Source: CAWATZ01 sp963784995
GTDB taxonomy: Bacteria; Planctomycetota; Planctomycetia; Gemmatales; Gemmataceae
Assembly: GCA_963784995.1 (NCBI GenBank)
Contig: CAWATZ010000003.1
Location: 1,550,001 to 1,614,000 of the forward strand
Direction: 5' to 3'
DNA: 64,000 nucleotides
Shown: positions 36,883 through 48,300 of the stretch, piece after piece
Layout of the letters: each line of letters opens with the position of its first letter
Numbering within the stretch: the first letter of the stretch is position 1
Program-made: the position numbers and the translations under genes
Notes under the pieces: generated by a model
What the model saw: the letters and a program-made list of their open reading frames with translations, nothing else
Told to the model about the DNA's origin: nothing
Databases searched by the model: none

Positions 36883-37499
36883 CGACCCCTGCCGGCTTGC
36901 CCGGCAGGTGAAGGAGGTCAACGGCTAGAAGGGTTGGCGGAGAAGAAAGAAATCTCTTTTTCTTGCGTGCCCCTCTCTAGCCTGTGACCTGCTTCACCTG
37001 CCGGGCAAGCCGGCAGGGGTCGAAGAGGAAGCGTCTCTGTTCGACCCCTGCCGGCTTGCTCGGCAGGTGAAGGAGGTCAACGGCTAGAAGGGTTGGCGGA
37101 GAAGAAAGAAATCTCTTTTTCTTGCGTGCCCCTCTCTAGCCTGTGACCTGCTTCACCTGCCGGGCAAGCCGGCAGGGGTCGAAGAGGAAGCGTCTCTGTT
37201 CGACCCCTGCCGGCTTGCCCGGCAGGTGAAGGAGGTCAACGGCTAGAAGGGTTGGCGGAGAAGAAAGAAATCTCTTTTTCTTGCGTGCCCCTCTCTAGCC
37301 AGTGACCTGCTTCACCTGCCGGGCAAGCCGGCAGGGGTCGAAGAGGAAGCGTCTCTGTTCGACCCCTGCCGGCTTGCCCGGCAGGTGAAGGAGGTCAACG
37401 GCTAGAAGGGTTGGCGGAGAAGAAAGAAATCTCTTTTTCTTGCGTGCCCCTCTCTAGCCTGTGACCTGCTTCACCTGCCGGGCAAGCCGGCAGGGGTCG
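36883..37499. repeat. Tandem array of four 159-bp hairpin units before the RT
   Basis: Units begin at 36883, 37042, 37201 and 37360: exactly 159 bases apart, nearly identical (few substitutions seen). Each is a ~140-bp hairpin of family 1 plus the spacer AAGAGGAAGCGTCTCTGTT; the last unit lacks the spacer. Elsewhere the family occurs singly or in partial tandem. The array fills the SWIM-RT gap, where retrons usually encode msr-msd RNA. No other gene is visible in 36867-37535. Confidence 0.95.
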
Positions 37500-37535
37500 A
37501 AGAGTGAGGAGAGAAAAAGCGACTGCGGAGTAACA

Positions 37536-38837
37536 ATGGCAGAGCAAACCGACCTGATCATCCTCTGGCGCACCATCGTCCAGGCCGGCGGCATCCCGGC
37601 CTGGATTGACTCCCAGCTCACGGTTCGCGGCCTGTTCGTGACGCGCCGCGACGCCTCCGAGATGTCGGAGCGCGAGCTGGAGGGCTACAAGAAGGAGCTG
37701 AAGGCCGAGGCCGAGGAGCGGCGCAAGCTCCGCCGGGAAGCGTGGCGCGCCTACAAGGCCAACCACATCGTCTATCTCGGCGACGGCGTCTTCTGGAAGG
37801 ACGCCGGCGGCCCCGACAAGTGGGACGTGGAGCACGCCGAAGAGCGGGCGGCCGAGAACGAGCTGCCGCCGCTGGACTCGCCGCAGCAGCTGGCCGAGGC
37901 GCTGGGGCTGAGCATCTCGCAATTGCGCTGGCTGGCGTTCCATCGCGACGCCGCCACCAGCATCCACTACCGGCGCTTCGTGATCCCCAAGCGGGGCGGT
38001 GGCGAGCGGGCCATCTGGGCGCCGCTGCCGAAGCTCAAGGCGGCCCAGCACTGGATCCTCCACAACGTCGCCGAGAAGCTGCCGGTCCACGGCTCGGCGC
38101 ACGGCTTCCTGCCCGGCCGGTCCACACTGACCAACGCCAGCAGCCACACCAACGCCAGGATGCTGGTCAAGGTGGACGTCAAGGACTTCTTCCCCACGGT
38201 GACGCTGACCCGGGTCAAGGGGATCTTCCGCAAGGCCGGCTACCGCGATCAGGTGGCGACGCTGCTGGCCCTGCTCTGCACCGAGTCGCCTCGTGAGGTG
38301 GTGGAGCTGGAAGGCAAAACCTATTTCGTGTCGCTGGGCCCGCGCTGCCTGCCGCAGGGAGCGCCGACCAGCCCGGCGCTGACCAACACCCTCTGTCTGC
38401 GGCTCGACCGCCGGATCAGCGGCCTGGCCCGGAAGCTGGGCTACGGCTACACGCGCTATGCCGACGATCTGACCTTCAGCCTGCCCCGAAGTCACAAGGG
38501 CAAGCCTCGGCTCGGGACGCTGCTGGGGTGTGTGCGCCGCATCCTGGAAGCGGAAGGGTTCCGGCTCAACCCGGAGAAGACGCGCGTCCATCGCAGCGGC
38601 GGCCGGCAGCAGGTGACGGGTCTGGTGGTCAACGGCGACGGTAAGCCGCGGGTGCCGCGTGTCCTGCGCCGGCAGCTCCGCGCCGCCGTCCACAACCTCA
38701 AGAAGGGCAAGCCGCTCAAGGAAGGGGAGACGCTCGCAAGACTGGAGGGATATGCGGCGTACGTCAACATGACCAACAAGGAACTGGGAGGCAAGCTCCT
38801 GGCGGTGCTGCGGAATGGCACTGTTCCGGCGGTTTGA
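37536..38837 (+). CDS. Retron-type reverse transcriptase
   Basis: Start ATG 37536 has GGAG five bases upstream. The 433-residue protein has an N-terminal helical extension of about 110 residues with a charged 'YKKELKAEAEERRKLRREAW' helix. The RT domain follows: 'FVIPKRGGGERAIWAPLPKLKAAQHWI', region X 'NASSH' at 200-204 (the NAxxH retron motif), the first catalytic Asp in 'VKVDVKDFF' (D214), 'PQGAPTSPALTN' (273-284), YADD at 308-311, and 'VTG' at 360-362, the retron region Y triplet. These are features of retron RTs that make multicopy single-stranded DNA from an msr-msd RNA. The domain order in the locus (ARM, WH-SWIM, RT) points to type XIII. No msr-msd was identified with confidence. Confidence 0.93.
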   Translation: MAEQTDLIILWRTIVQAGGIPAWIDSQLTVRGLFVTRRDASEMSERELEGYKKELKAEAEERRKLRREAWRAYKANHIVYLGDGVFWKDAGGPDKWDVEHAEERAAENELPPLDSPQQLAEALGLSISQLRWLAFHRDAATSIHYRRFVIPKRGGGERAIWAPLPKLKAAQHWILHNVAEKLPVHGSAHGFLPGRSTLTNASSHTNARMLVKVDVKDFFPTVTLTRVKGIFRKAGYRDQVATLLALLCTESPREVVELEGKTYFVSLGPRCLPQGAPTSPALTNTLCLRLDRRISGLARKLGYGYTRYADDLTFSLPRSHKGKPRLGTLLGCVRRILEAEGFRLNPEKTRVHRSGGRQQVTGLVVNGDGKPRVPRVLRRQLRAAVHNLKKGKPLKEGETLARLEGYAAYVNMTNKELGGKLLAVLRNGTVPAV

Positions 38838-38864
38838 AGGAAAAGGTTGGCCCGCCCTCCTGTC

Positions 38865-38994
38865 CCGTGGGTGCGCTGCGCGACCCACGGCTGGGTTGTG
38901 CAACCCCTTCGGGGTAGGAAGACAGGGCTCGCGTTGTCCACCAACCGCAAAGCGGTTGCATAACCCAGCCGTGGGTCGCGCAGCGCACCCACGG
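38865..38994. repeat. Long hairpin repeat, family 3 (CCGTGGGTGCGCTG)
   Basis: The outer arms match those at 16882-17010 and pair with each other; the inner part differs. It follows the RT stop by 27 bases and separates it from the scpB remnant. Confidence 0.9.
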
Positions 38995-39046
38995 GGACGG
39001 TTACAGTGAACCTATCTTTTTCCGAAACCCCTTGGCCGCGCCGCGG

Positions 39047-39290
39047 TCACCCGGTCCCCTTCTCTTCCTCAGCCGCCGGGGCCGCCTTCTTCTGCAGCAG
39101 TTCGCTGGCCAGGGGCAAATCCTTGACAGTGTTCAGCCCGTGCATTTGCAGGAACTTCTTCGTCGTCCCATAAAGCATCGGCCGGCCCAGCGAATCGTCC
39201 CGGCCGGCAATGCGGATCAGTCCCTTCTCCATCAGCTGCTGCAAAATGTCGCCGCTCTGCACGCCGCGAATCCCCTCGCGGTCGGCCCCA
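39047..39290 (-). pseudogene. scpB: 3' fragment of scpB
   Basis: The minus strand encodes 'GVQSGDILQQLMEKGLIRI...FLQMHGLNTVKDLPLASELL', the C-terminal winged helix of ScpB, ending 'EEEKGTG'. It lacks the N-terminal two thirds, and the sequence upstream of 39290 is unrelated. DNA of 39102-39290 nearly matches the intact scpB at 55262-55450. It is a displaced gene end, not a functional gene. Confidence 0.88.
39102..39290 (-). repeat. Left direct repeat of the 16-kb scpB-flanked segment
   Basis: About 189 bases match 55262-55450 at an offset of 16160 with only a few mismatches, in the same orientation. Similarity fades at both ends: into the divergent ScpB tail on the left and abruptly after 39290 on the right. 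Confidence 0.92.
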
Positions 39291-39313
39291 TTGAACGTGC
39301 CCTGGTCGCGACA

Positions 39314-42300
39314 TCAGTCATCGAGCGCATTGCCGCTCATCAGAAGTTCGTTGACCACCAGAGAACCCTGGAAGAGCTGGGCGTTGCCGCTGGCGGAAAG
39401 CTGAGCCAGGGGAGCGTAGAAGATGCCGCCGTTGAAGGTCACTCTTGCATTGCCGCTGAGCGAATCCCTCCTGGCGTTGTCGCGCGATTGGAAGAAGGCG
39501 ATGCCGGCATAGGTGCCGCTGCTCATCGCTGTCAAGTTGATGCTGCCGTTGCCGCTGACATTCAACGCCCCGAAGCTGTTGCCGCAACGCAGCACGTTGC
39601 CGCCGGCGTTGTAGATCAGGACGCCGCTGCCAGTGACCCGGGCGTTGCCGGAGATGGTCATGCCGCCTCCAGCGATGATGTAGATGCCGGGATTGAGAGT
39701 CAGCTGGGCATTGGCCGAGACAATGATCTGGGTGTAGATGCCCGGGTTGATGGTCCGCGAACTGTTGCCGCCGAGGCTGAACGATCCCAGGTTGGGAAGT
39801 CCCGTCGTAGCAGGAGCAGGCAGGCTAACCAGGGGGTCCGCCACCGAAGCAGCTTTGGTGTGGACCGGGTGGGCCGACCTGGCGTTGCCCGAGAACGTGT
39901 CCCCGCCTGTCACGTCGATCTGAGAGGCATTGACCAGAGCGTTGCCACTGGCCGCCAGAGCCGTTGTTGAGCTGGAATCCACAAAGACATCGCCAGCGAT
40001 GTTGATCCGCGCGTTGCCAGAAAGGTTCAGTGCCCCGGGGGCTGTCGCGTTCAGGACGTACACTCCGGGCTGGAAGGGTTGTGTGGAGGAAGGTTGGACA
40101 GTGAGGGCGCCATTGCTGTAGGCGATGGTATAGTCGTGATCGACGCCACCGCTGACGGTGATGGGATAGGCGCCTGCGGGGCTGGCGCTGGTGGCCGTGG
40201 TACTCAGAGAGGGTGGGAGGGTCAGGCTGGTGCTGTTGTCACCGTTGACGAAGCCGTTGTAGCTGGCGGTCAACGTGGGCAGAACACTGCCGGCAAGCAT
40301 GCTTTTGTTGTCTGCGGTGATTGTCAAGGCGGCAGGGGTGACGGTTAGTGTGCCGGGGGTGTAGCTGATGGTGTAGTCACTGTCCACGGCACCGCTGGCG
40401 GTGATGAAGTAGGGGCTGCCTGAGACGTGGCTGCCGGTTGTGGCCGTGGTGCTCAGCAACGGCCGCGAGGTCAGGCTACTGCTGCTGTCACCGTTGACGA
40501 AGCCGCTGTAACTGGCGGTCAGCGTCGGGAGCGAAGCGCCGTAGACTTTGGAGGCGCTGTTGGCCGTGATGGTCAACGCGACCGGTGTGACTGTCAGAGC
40601 GCCGCCGACGTAGCTGATGTTGTAGTCGGTATCGACCGCCCCGCTGGCGGTGATGGGGTACGGGGTGCCCGCGACGTGGCTGCTGGCCGTGGCCGTCGTG
40701 GCCAGCGTGGGTGTCGTGGTCAGGCTGGTGCTGCTGTCGCCGTTGACGAAGCCGCTGTAACTGGCAGTCAGCGTGGGCAGTGGTCCGCCGTAGACCATGC
40801 TCTTGTCATCTGCCGTGATGGTCAACCCAACTGGCGTGATCGTCAGAGTGCCGTTGGTGCTGGTCACCAAATAATTGCTGAGCAGGTCGTTTGGATCATT
40901 CAGCACCGGGACGATTGCGTAACCCGCGGAAAGCAAATGGCTGGCCGAAGTCGCCGTCGTGGTGTAACTGGCGGTGATGCCATCTCCGCTGAGTACGCCG
41001 GTCAACGTGCCGGTCAGGGTCGGGTTGGCGCCTCCGTAGGGACGACTGTTATTGTCGGCGCTGACGGAGAGCGGGGCCTGGGTGATGATGAGGGTGACGG
41101 CCGAACTGTCGGCATTGGTATAGGCGGAGTTGCCGCTCTGGAAGTGGCCGATCACCGTGAAGGTGCCCGCGGTGCTCGGCGCCGCGTTGCCCAGGTTGGT
41201 GCCGCTGGTGTTCGGCCCGGCGTAGTAAGTGAAGGAGAAGGTGCCCTGGTCGCTGACGTCGCTGCCGTTGAAGCGCGCTGCGGCGCTGGCGGCGTAGACG
41301 GTGTGGTTGTAGCTGCCGCCGGCGGCCGTGACCGTGACGATCGGGGTGACCGAGGGCTGGATGGTGGTGCTGGCCTGTGCCGACGTGGGTGTTGCCTCGA
41401 CGTTGCCGGCGTTGTCGGTGGCGACGCTGTAGAAACCGTAGCTGTGTCCGCCCTGGCCGGTGTAGGTGGCCGAGGTCGGGGTCGTCGCCGCTTGCCAGAG
41501 TGTGAACGGGCCGTTGTTGTCGGAGACGTAAACCTTGAACGAGGCAAGCCCCGAGCCGCCGCTGTTGTCCGAGCCTGACCACGAGACGGTAAAACTGCCC
41601 GGGGAGAAAGCCGGCAGGGCCGCGATGCTGCTCGTCGGCGGGGTAGCGTCCACATTCGTCGTCGCCTGCGCGGCGGTGGGCGCCGGCTGGACGTTGCCGG
41701 CGTTATCGGTGGCGACGCTGTAGAAGGCGTAAGCATGGCCGTCCACGCCCGTGAACGCGGCCGAGGTCTGAGGCGTCGCCGCTTGCCAGAGCTTGAACGG
41801 GCCGTTGTTGTCGGAGACGTAGACGTCGAAACTGGCGATGCCAGAACCGCGAGCGTCGTCCAGGCCGGCCCAGCTGACGGTGAAGCTCGCCGGGCTAAAG
41901 GCCGGCAGGGCGATAACGCTGCTAGTGGGCGGGCCGGCGTCGATGGTGTTGAAGATCGGTGTGGTGTCCAGAGAACTCTGGCCGGGCAGGCCGGCCTGGA
42001 AGATGACCGTGGCCTTGGCGTTGATCGTGGTGCCGGTGGTGTCGGCGGCTTTCGGCTCGATGGTGTAGCTGACGAACCCCTGACCTTCGACAGCGTCAGC
42101 ATCCGGGGGCAAGAACCCCTTCTCCGGGTTGCCGACCGGCACGTCGAGCGTTGTCGGGTCGATGGAAGTAAAGGTCCAGCTGACGACGCCGGTTTGCTTG
42201 TCGAGTTGAGCGGTGACGTCAACGTAGACCCCAGCCGTGCCGCGAGCGTCGATGCGAGTGCTGTAGGAGGTCAGGCCGGCCGGCACCGGGTACAGTTGGC

Positions 42301-45300
42301 CGCTGAACCCGAAACTGCCGAGCTGGAAAGTGCTCCAGTCGAGGTTGGGGTCGAGCTGCTGGGTGACCGTGACGACCTGGGCTGGAGCGCTGGCGGACGG
42401 CTCGTTCTCGAAGCCGATGGTGTAGGGCATGATTGCACTCACCGGGACGAAACCCGACGACCCATAACCGGCGGGACCGGAGATGAAGTTGGGGTCGCCG
42501 GGGGCGATGACCTCGGTGTGGACAGTTTCGGTCGCGGCGGAAGCATTGGAACTGAAAAAGAAGATGGCACCAGCTATGGCACCACCCACCAGCAGGAGTG
42601 GCAGATCAACCGGGGCTGCCGCAATCAGGAGTGCTGTGAGTGCTAACTCTCCGATGATTTCCAGCTTATCGGACTTAGTCGGGCTGCGCAGGGTAGGAGG
42701 CTCCTCTTCCTCGTCCTCGTCGGCGGGCATCCGGAAACCGATGGGATTCGGCGTCCGGGGATCCTTGCCAGGATTAGCCCTGTCAGGGATATCAAGGTCT
42801 GAGCCGAAGCCGGGTTGGCGGGGCACACGTACGGTGTCGGCAAATTCATCATCGTCACCAAACTGGTAATCCGGAAGACTCGGGGACGTCCCCGTGGAAT
42901 CACGAAAACTGACCGGATTATTCAATGCGTATTTGTAAACATTCTCCCCCCCTCGCTGGCCTATTGGGTCAGCATTGATGAATCTGCCATCCGACGGTGA
43001 ATAGAACCGCGCGCGCATGAAGACCAAACCGTTGCCTTGCGCCATAACGCCCGACTGGCCATTGTACTGGAACGGATTGGCCAGCGCCCCGTGTGCGCTG
43101 CGGACCTCGCCGAAGGGCAAGTAACTATAGGAATTCACATCGGTGCCGGTGCTGCCGGACAGGCCGACGGTGGATCCCTTCGCGTCAAAGCTGTAGTAGT
43201 AGGGCGTGCCGGTCGATGTGACCTGACTTACTAACCCGAGCCCTTGTGTATAATTCGCGATCAGGTTGCCGCTGCCGTCGTACTCGCCGATCACGTTGCC
43301 GATGCCGGTGGGATCCACGAGGTACTGTGTCGTCTGGCTGTTGTCCGTGCTGGCAATGAGATTGCCCAGGGCATCGTAGGTGTAGGTCCACGTATCCGTT
43401 GAGGTCTGCACACCGATCAGCTGATTCTGGACGTTGTACGTGTAGACCGTGGTGCCACCGAGCCCTGTGGTGACCGTCAGGTTGCCGTCCTGGTCGTACC
43501 CGTAGGTGGCCCCGCCCACGGCGGTGTACTCGTTGAGGTTGTTAGTGGTGTAGGCGGTGGTTACCCCATTCTGGGTCACCGTGGTGCGGTTGCCCATGGC
43601 GTCGTAGCCGTAGGTGATGGTCTGGCCGTTAGGCAGCACGACCGAAGTGAGCTGGCTGTCGGCGTCGTAGCCGTAGGTCGTGGTCCCCTCCAGCGTCGTC
43701 ATGGTCAGCACGTTGCCGAGGTCGTCGTAGGTGTAGTTGAACTCGGAGTTGACCGTGCCATCGGGGGCAGAGTTGATCAGTGATTGAATCTGGCCGGTCG
43801 GGGTGTACGTGTACGTGGTGTACGTACCGTTGCCCATGTCCTCGCGGATCACCTGGTTGGCGTCGTTGTAGTGGTAGGTGGCGATGAGGTTGCTGGCGCT
43901 GTCGGTCATGGTGGCTAGGCGACCGCTTGTGTCGTACGCATAGCTGACGACATAGCCGTTCTGGTTCATCTGGTCAAGCCGGCCGTTGGCGTCATAAGCG
44001 TATGCGATGAACCTTCCGTCGGGGTCGGTCACGGAGGTCACGAGGTTCGGATAGGCCGCATCGTCATACGCGAACGTCGTAGTGCCGCTGGCATTTGTCG
44101 CCGTCAGAAGGTTGCCGCTGTTGTCGTAGGTGAAATCGGTGTGGACGCCGTTCCCGAAGTTTTCCTCGGTGACCTCGCCCAAGCCGTTGTAGGAGTATGC
44201 GGCGGCCTGGCCGTTGGCGTTGATGAGCTGCTGGACCTCCCCGTTGGGGTTCGGAACGAACTGTGTGGCACTGCCATCGGCGGCGGTGATCTGCGTCAGA
44301 TCTCCCTGGCCGTTGGTCGTGTAGGTCGTCAGGTTGCCATTCGCGTCCCGGAGGCTGGCCAGGGTGCTGAACGTCTGGTTGTAGATGGCCTTGATGGTGT
44401 TTCCATAGGGATCCTCCTGGCTGGTCTGGTTCCCCAGCGGGTCGTAACCGTAATCGACAATGGAGCCGTCCGGCAGGATGGTCCCTGCAAGGTAGCCATT
44501 GCCGTCGTACAGGAATTCGTAGATGTTCCCCGAGGCGTCCTCGATCGACGTGGGCTGGCCGATCTCGTTGTACTGGACCGTGGTGGTCGCGTTCGTGGCG
44601 TCGATGCGGGCAGTGTAGCCGCCCGGCGTGAGGTAGCCAAAGGTGATGCTGCCGGTGTTGTTGTCGCCGTGTTCGTTTTGCGGCCTGCCCTGGGAGTCGT
44701 AGGTGAAAAAGGTGTGCGTGCCGTCGGTGTGGGCGATCGATTGCAGGGCGTGTTCCGCCGTCGGGTTGCTCGGAGCGGTGACGTACGTGTAGGAAACAGT
44801 GCCATTCGGACCGGTCACGCTTTGCAGATACTGCGCGTCCGGGTTGTTGGTTCCGTTGTTCGGGTTGTTTGGATCGGCGCTGTAGGTATACGTGACGGTC
44901 TGCCCCGTGGAGGCGGCCACGGTGTCGATCACTCCAGCGGCGTTGTAGTGACACGTCAAGCTGGCGCCACTGGAGGAGGTCAGGATCAGCTGTGAACCGT
45001 TGCGGGTGGCGACGATGCTGTTGCCGTTGCTGTCCTCGCTGGAGGCGAACAACCAGTTGGTCGCATTCGGATTCGGATTCGGAGCGAACGTCTCGACCGT
45101 GCCGTCCGCTTCGCGCAGCACGAAAGACCCGTTCGCGAGGACCAACGTGGCGGGGTCGCCAGGGCCGCCCTGGAACGTATTAAGCCCCACAGGAGTAAAC
45201 GCGCGCATCGCCCCTCCCTGGTTGATGAACACGTCGCCCGCGGTGGCGTCGGTGGTCGTGTCGAGGGAGGCGGAATCATCTCCCAGGAAGGACCAGCCAT

Positions 45301-48300
45301 AACCGAACGACCCGAGCTGATAACGTCCCGGAATCGAGTTGACGAACGTCCGCGTCAAACTCAGCGACAGCCCGGGCGCGGGGACGCTGAGGTCGGTGCT
45401 CGTCGCCAGGATCGGTGTCGGCAGCGCGTCTTCCGCTTTTTCCAGCTCCAAGGCCATCACCTGGCCCAGGCTGGTGACGCTCTCACCCTGTTCCGTCAGG
45501 TAGGCGCTGTCGCTCTCCAGGACCGACTGGACCTGACCGACGGTCGTGCCCAGGGAGGCCGTCAGGTTCGGAATCATCGCGTTCCAGGCGGCCTGCGCGA
45601 TGGAACTCGGGCGAGCGTTGTTCCAGTCGATGGGCGTGTTGCCGTTCACGACGCCCAACCCCTCCGTAACCGTCTCGTGTGCGAACGCAGGCACGAGGTT
45701 AAAGATAAACAACCGCCCATTCCGGAGATCGCCCGGCGGCAACGTGGGAAACAGCCCACCGGTATTGGAGACCGTAAAGGGCGTTGGGTTGCCAATAAAG
45801 TGCCCTTGCGAATCTACCAGGCCGACTTCAATGATGGGTGAATAGGCAGGCGTGGCTGCCGGGTTACTGACATTAACCGAAACCGGGACCCACGCAACGG
45901 GACTCCCATAGATCACGCCGGGAGTCAGAGGGTCCCAGTACACGAGGGGAACAAACGCCGGGGCGGAGATGGTGACCTGGGCGCTCACCAGTTGGGTCGC
46001 GGAAAAGTTGTCGAACTGCGTGGGCGCCGTTGCGATCTGCCCACCCTGCAGTGCCTGGACGAAGTAAGTGCCCGCTGGGACCTGGGTGAGATCAAACGCC
46101 GCGAAGACCTCGCTCGAGCCCAGAACGGAGACCGACATCGGGTCGAAGGTGTTGCCGCTGCCGTCGCGCAGACGCACCGTTGTCTGCGGCGTGAACCCCG
46201 CACCGGTCAGGTCCAGGGCCGTCAGCCCCGGAGTGGTGGCCGCCCCGGACGTAAAGCTTTCGATCTGGAGAGGAGCGGCCAGTGCCTCCAGGGTAAACGG
46301 CTGCCCGGTGCCAGCGCCCTGCTGCCCCTGCACCAATACGTAGTAGGTGCCTCCCTGGGAACCAGGTAGCATAAGCGACGGCTGCAGGGTGTTGACGTTG
46401 ACGTCTGTCTCGTTGAACACCGACGGGGTTGGCACGACGAAGCGGCTCGCGAATACCTGCGCCTGGTCCGCGGCGCTGAAGTTCGCATCGACCTGGACGT
46501 CCTGGCCCGGCCGCACGAGGACCTGGTAGTACAGGTCCTGTCCGTTTGCGAGGGTGCCGGTCACGGTGCTTCCCAGCGCAAGGGCCCGCGTACTCACCGG
46601 TAGTGCCTGCGCTGCCGCAGCCACGTTGTTAGCCCGGTTCACGTCCGGCACCTGCAAACCACTGTCGGCCACCACAATGATGTGATACGTGCCGTCGATC
46701 ACTCCGGGCAGCGCCGCCGTGAGCGTCTCGGTGTAACTGGACAGGCCGGCCACGTCGCCTGTGTGAGCGACGCGGCCGAGGAGTAAGTCGTCGGCGCTGA
46801 GCACCATGTCTGCCGAGAGATAGACGGAATCGGTCCAGTTCCCGGTGGCCGCGACCGTGCCCAGGTTTTTCACGGTGCAAGTTACGGTGATGGGTTGCCC
46901 GGGGATGGCGGGGGCCGGCGTGGCGGCGACCGTCGCCGGGGCCACCGCCAGGTCCGCTGCCGAGGTCGTCCCGACCAGGTCGAGGTTGGTTGCGGTGAGT
47001 TGGACGACGAAAGCCGGCGCTCCGCCGAACTGGGGGAAGTTTAAGGTCGCGAAGCTGCCGCTGACAGCGGAAGAAGTCAGGACGTTGAACGTCTGGCCGC
47101 CGCCCGGCGCGAAGCCGTTAACCAACGAGACGTTGAGCGTGCCGCCGAGCGTGGCGGCAGCGGAAACGTTGAGCTGTTCATACTGGCTGCCCGCCGTGGC
47201 ACCGCCGATCTCGAGATTGAGGGCGCCGGTCGCGGTCTGCCGATAGGTGCCGTTGACGGTGAGGATGCCGGGTGAGTTGCCCGGGCTCACCCGGCCGCTG
47301 TTGCTGACGTCGGCGGTGACGGTCCCCGATCCGCCGAGGCTGCCGCTGTCGTCGATGGTGACGGTGTTGGTGGCGACCAAGGAGCCATCGACGACCGTGC
47401 TGCCGTCGGTCACGTAGTTGCCGCCGGCAGTGAACGTGCTGCCGGCGCCGATGGTCACGCCGCCCTGGTTGCCGAAGGCGCCCGTGGTCAGGTTGGCGCC
47501 ATTCTGGATGGTGAGGCTGCCCGTGGCGGCGTTGGTGGCAAGGCCAGCGAGGGCGTCGGTGGTGCCGCCATCACTGTAAATGTGTGAGCCGGCCCCATCG
47601 AGAAGCACGGTGGCCGCGTTGGTGACGACGTCGGCGCCGAGGAACCGGATCGTGCTGTTGGCGACGGCCTCCCAGGTGCCGCCGGTCAGGGTGCCCGCCG
47701 AGAAGTTGGCAACGCCCTGAACGGTCAATGTGCCGCCAGCCTGAACCTCGATGGTCCCCTCGTTGACCAAGGCCCCGCCCGTGGCGCTGCCGATGAAGCC
47801 GGAGTTGCCCCGCAGGGTGATGCCCGGGGCGATGGTCAGCGTGTCGCCGCCGGGAACCAACAGCCCGTCGCCGGCATTACTGTGGGCGAGGGTCGCAGTC
47901 CCAGTGCCGTTCAGGGTCTGTGTACCCTGAAAGATCATGAAGCCCGCGGCACCAAATTTGATGGCGCCCTGGTTCAATGTCAGCCCGCCCGTTACGGTCA
48001 CGTGCGCGCCGTCGAGGAAGGACAACTGGCCGGTCTCGTCCAGGGTGCCGGCCAGGGTCACGCCCGCCAGCGTGCCGCCATAGGCGGTGCCGATCAACGC
48101 GGCGCTACCCGCGGTGGACACCGTGCCGCCGCTGATGGTGCCGCCCTCCAAGTTCCACGAGCCGGTGGTGTTGTTCAGGGCCAGGGTGTCCGCACCGGCC
48201 ATGGTCAGGGTGCCGGTCAGGTAGAGCGTGCCCTGATTGGTGATGGTGCCCAGGTTGGCCAGGCCGAACGCACCGCCGAGGTTCACGATGGAGCCTGCCG

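Noticed and set aside
36883..37499. The regular array looked like a possible CRISPR
   Set aside because: Units are 159 bases, nearly identical throughout including the spacer, and each is a large hairpin. There are no variable spacers and no cas genes.
36883..37499. Calling the array the retron msr-msd RNA
   Set aside because: The same repeat lies at three places with no RT, and I cannot identify a branching guanosine or a1/a2 ends. It stays a hypothesis in the findings.
40427..41578. Plus-strand frames within the giant surface gene
   Set aside because: They lie wholly antisense to repetitive YD/MBG coding sequence and look like valine/glycine-rich shadow translations with no recognisable domain.
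41000..42950. A toxin domain after the RHS core of the giant protein
   Set aside because: The sequence after the core is hydrophobic, FN3-like, MBG and SGNA-rich, with no nuclease, deaminase or other toxin motif visible.
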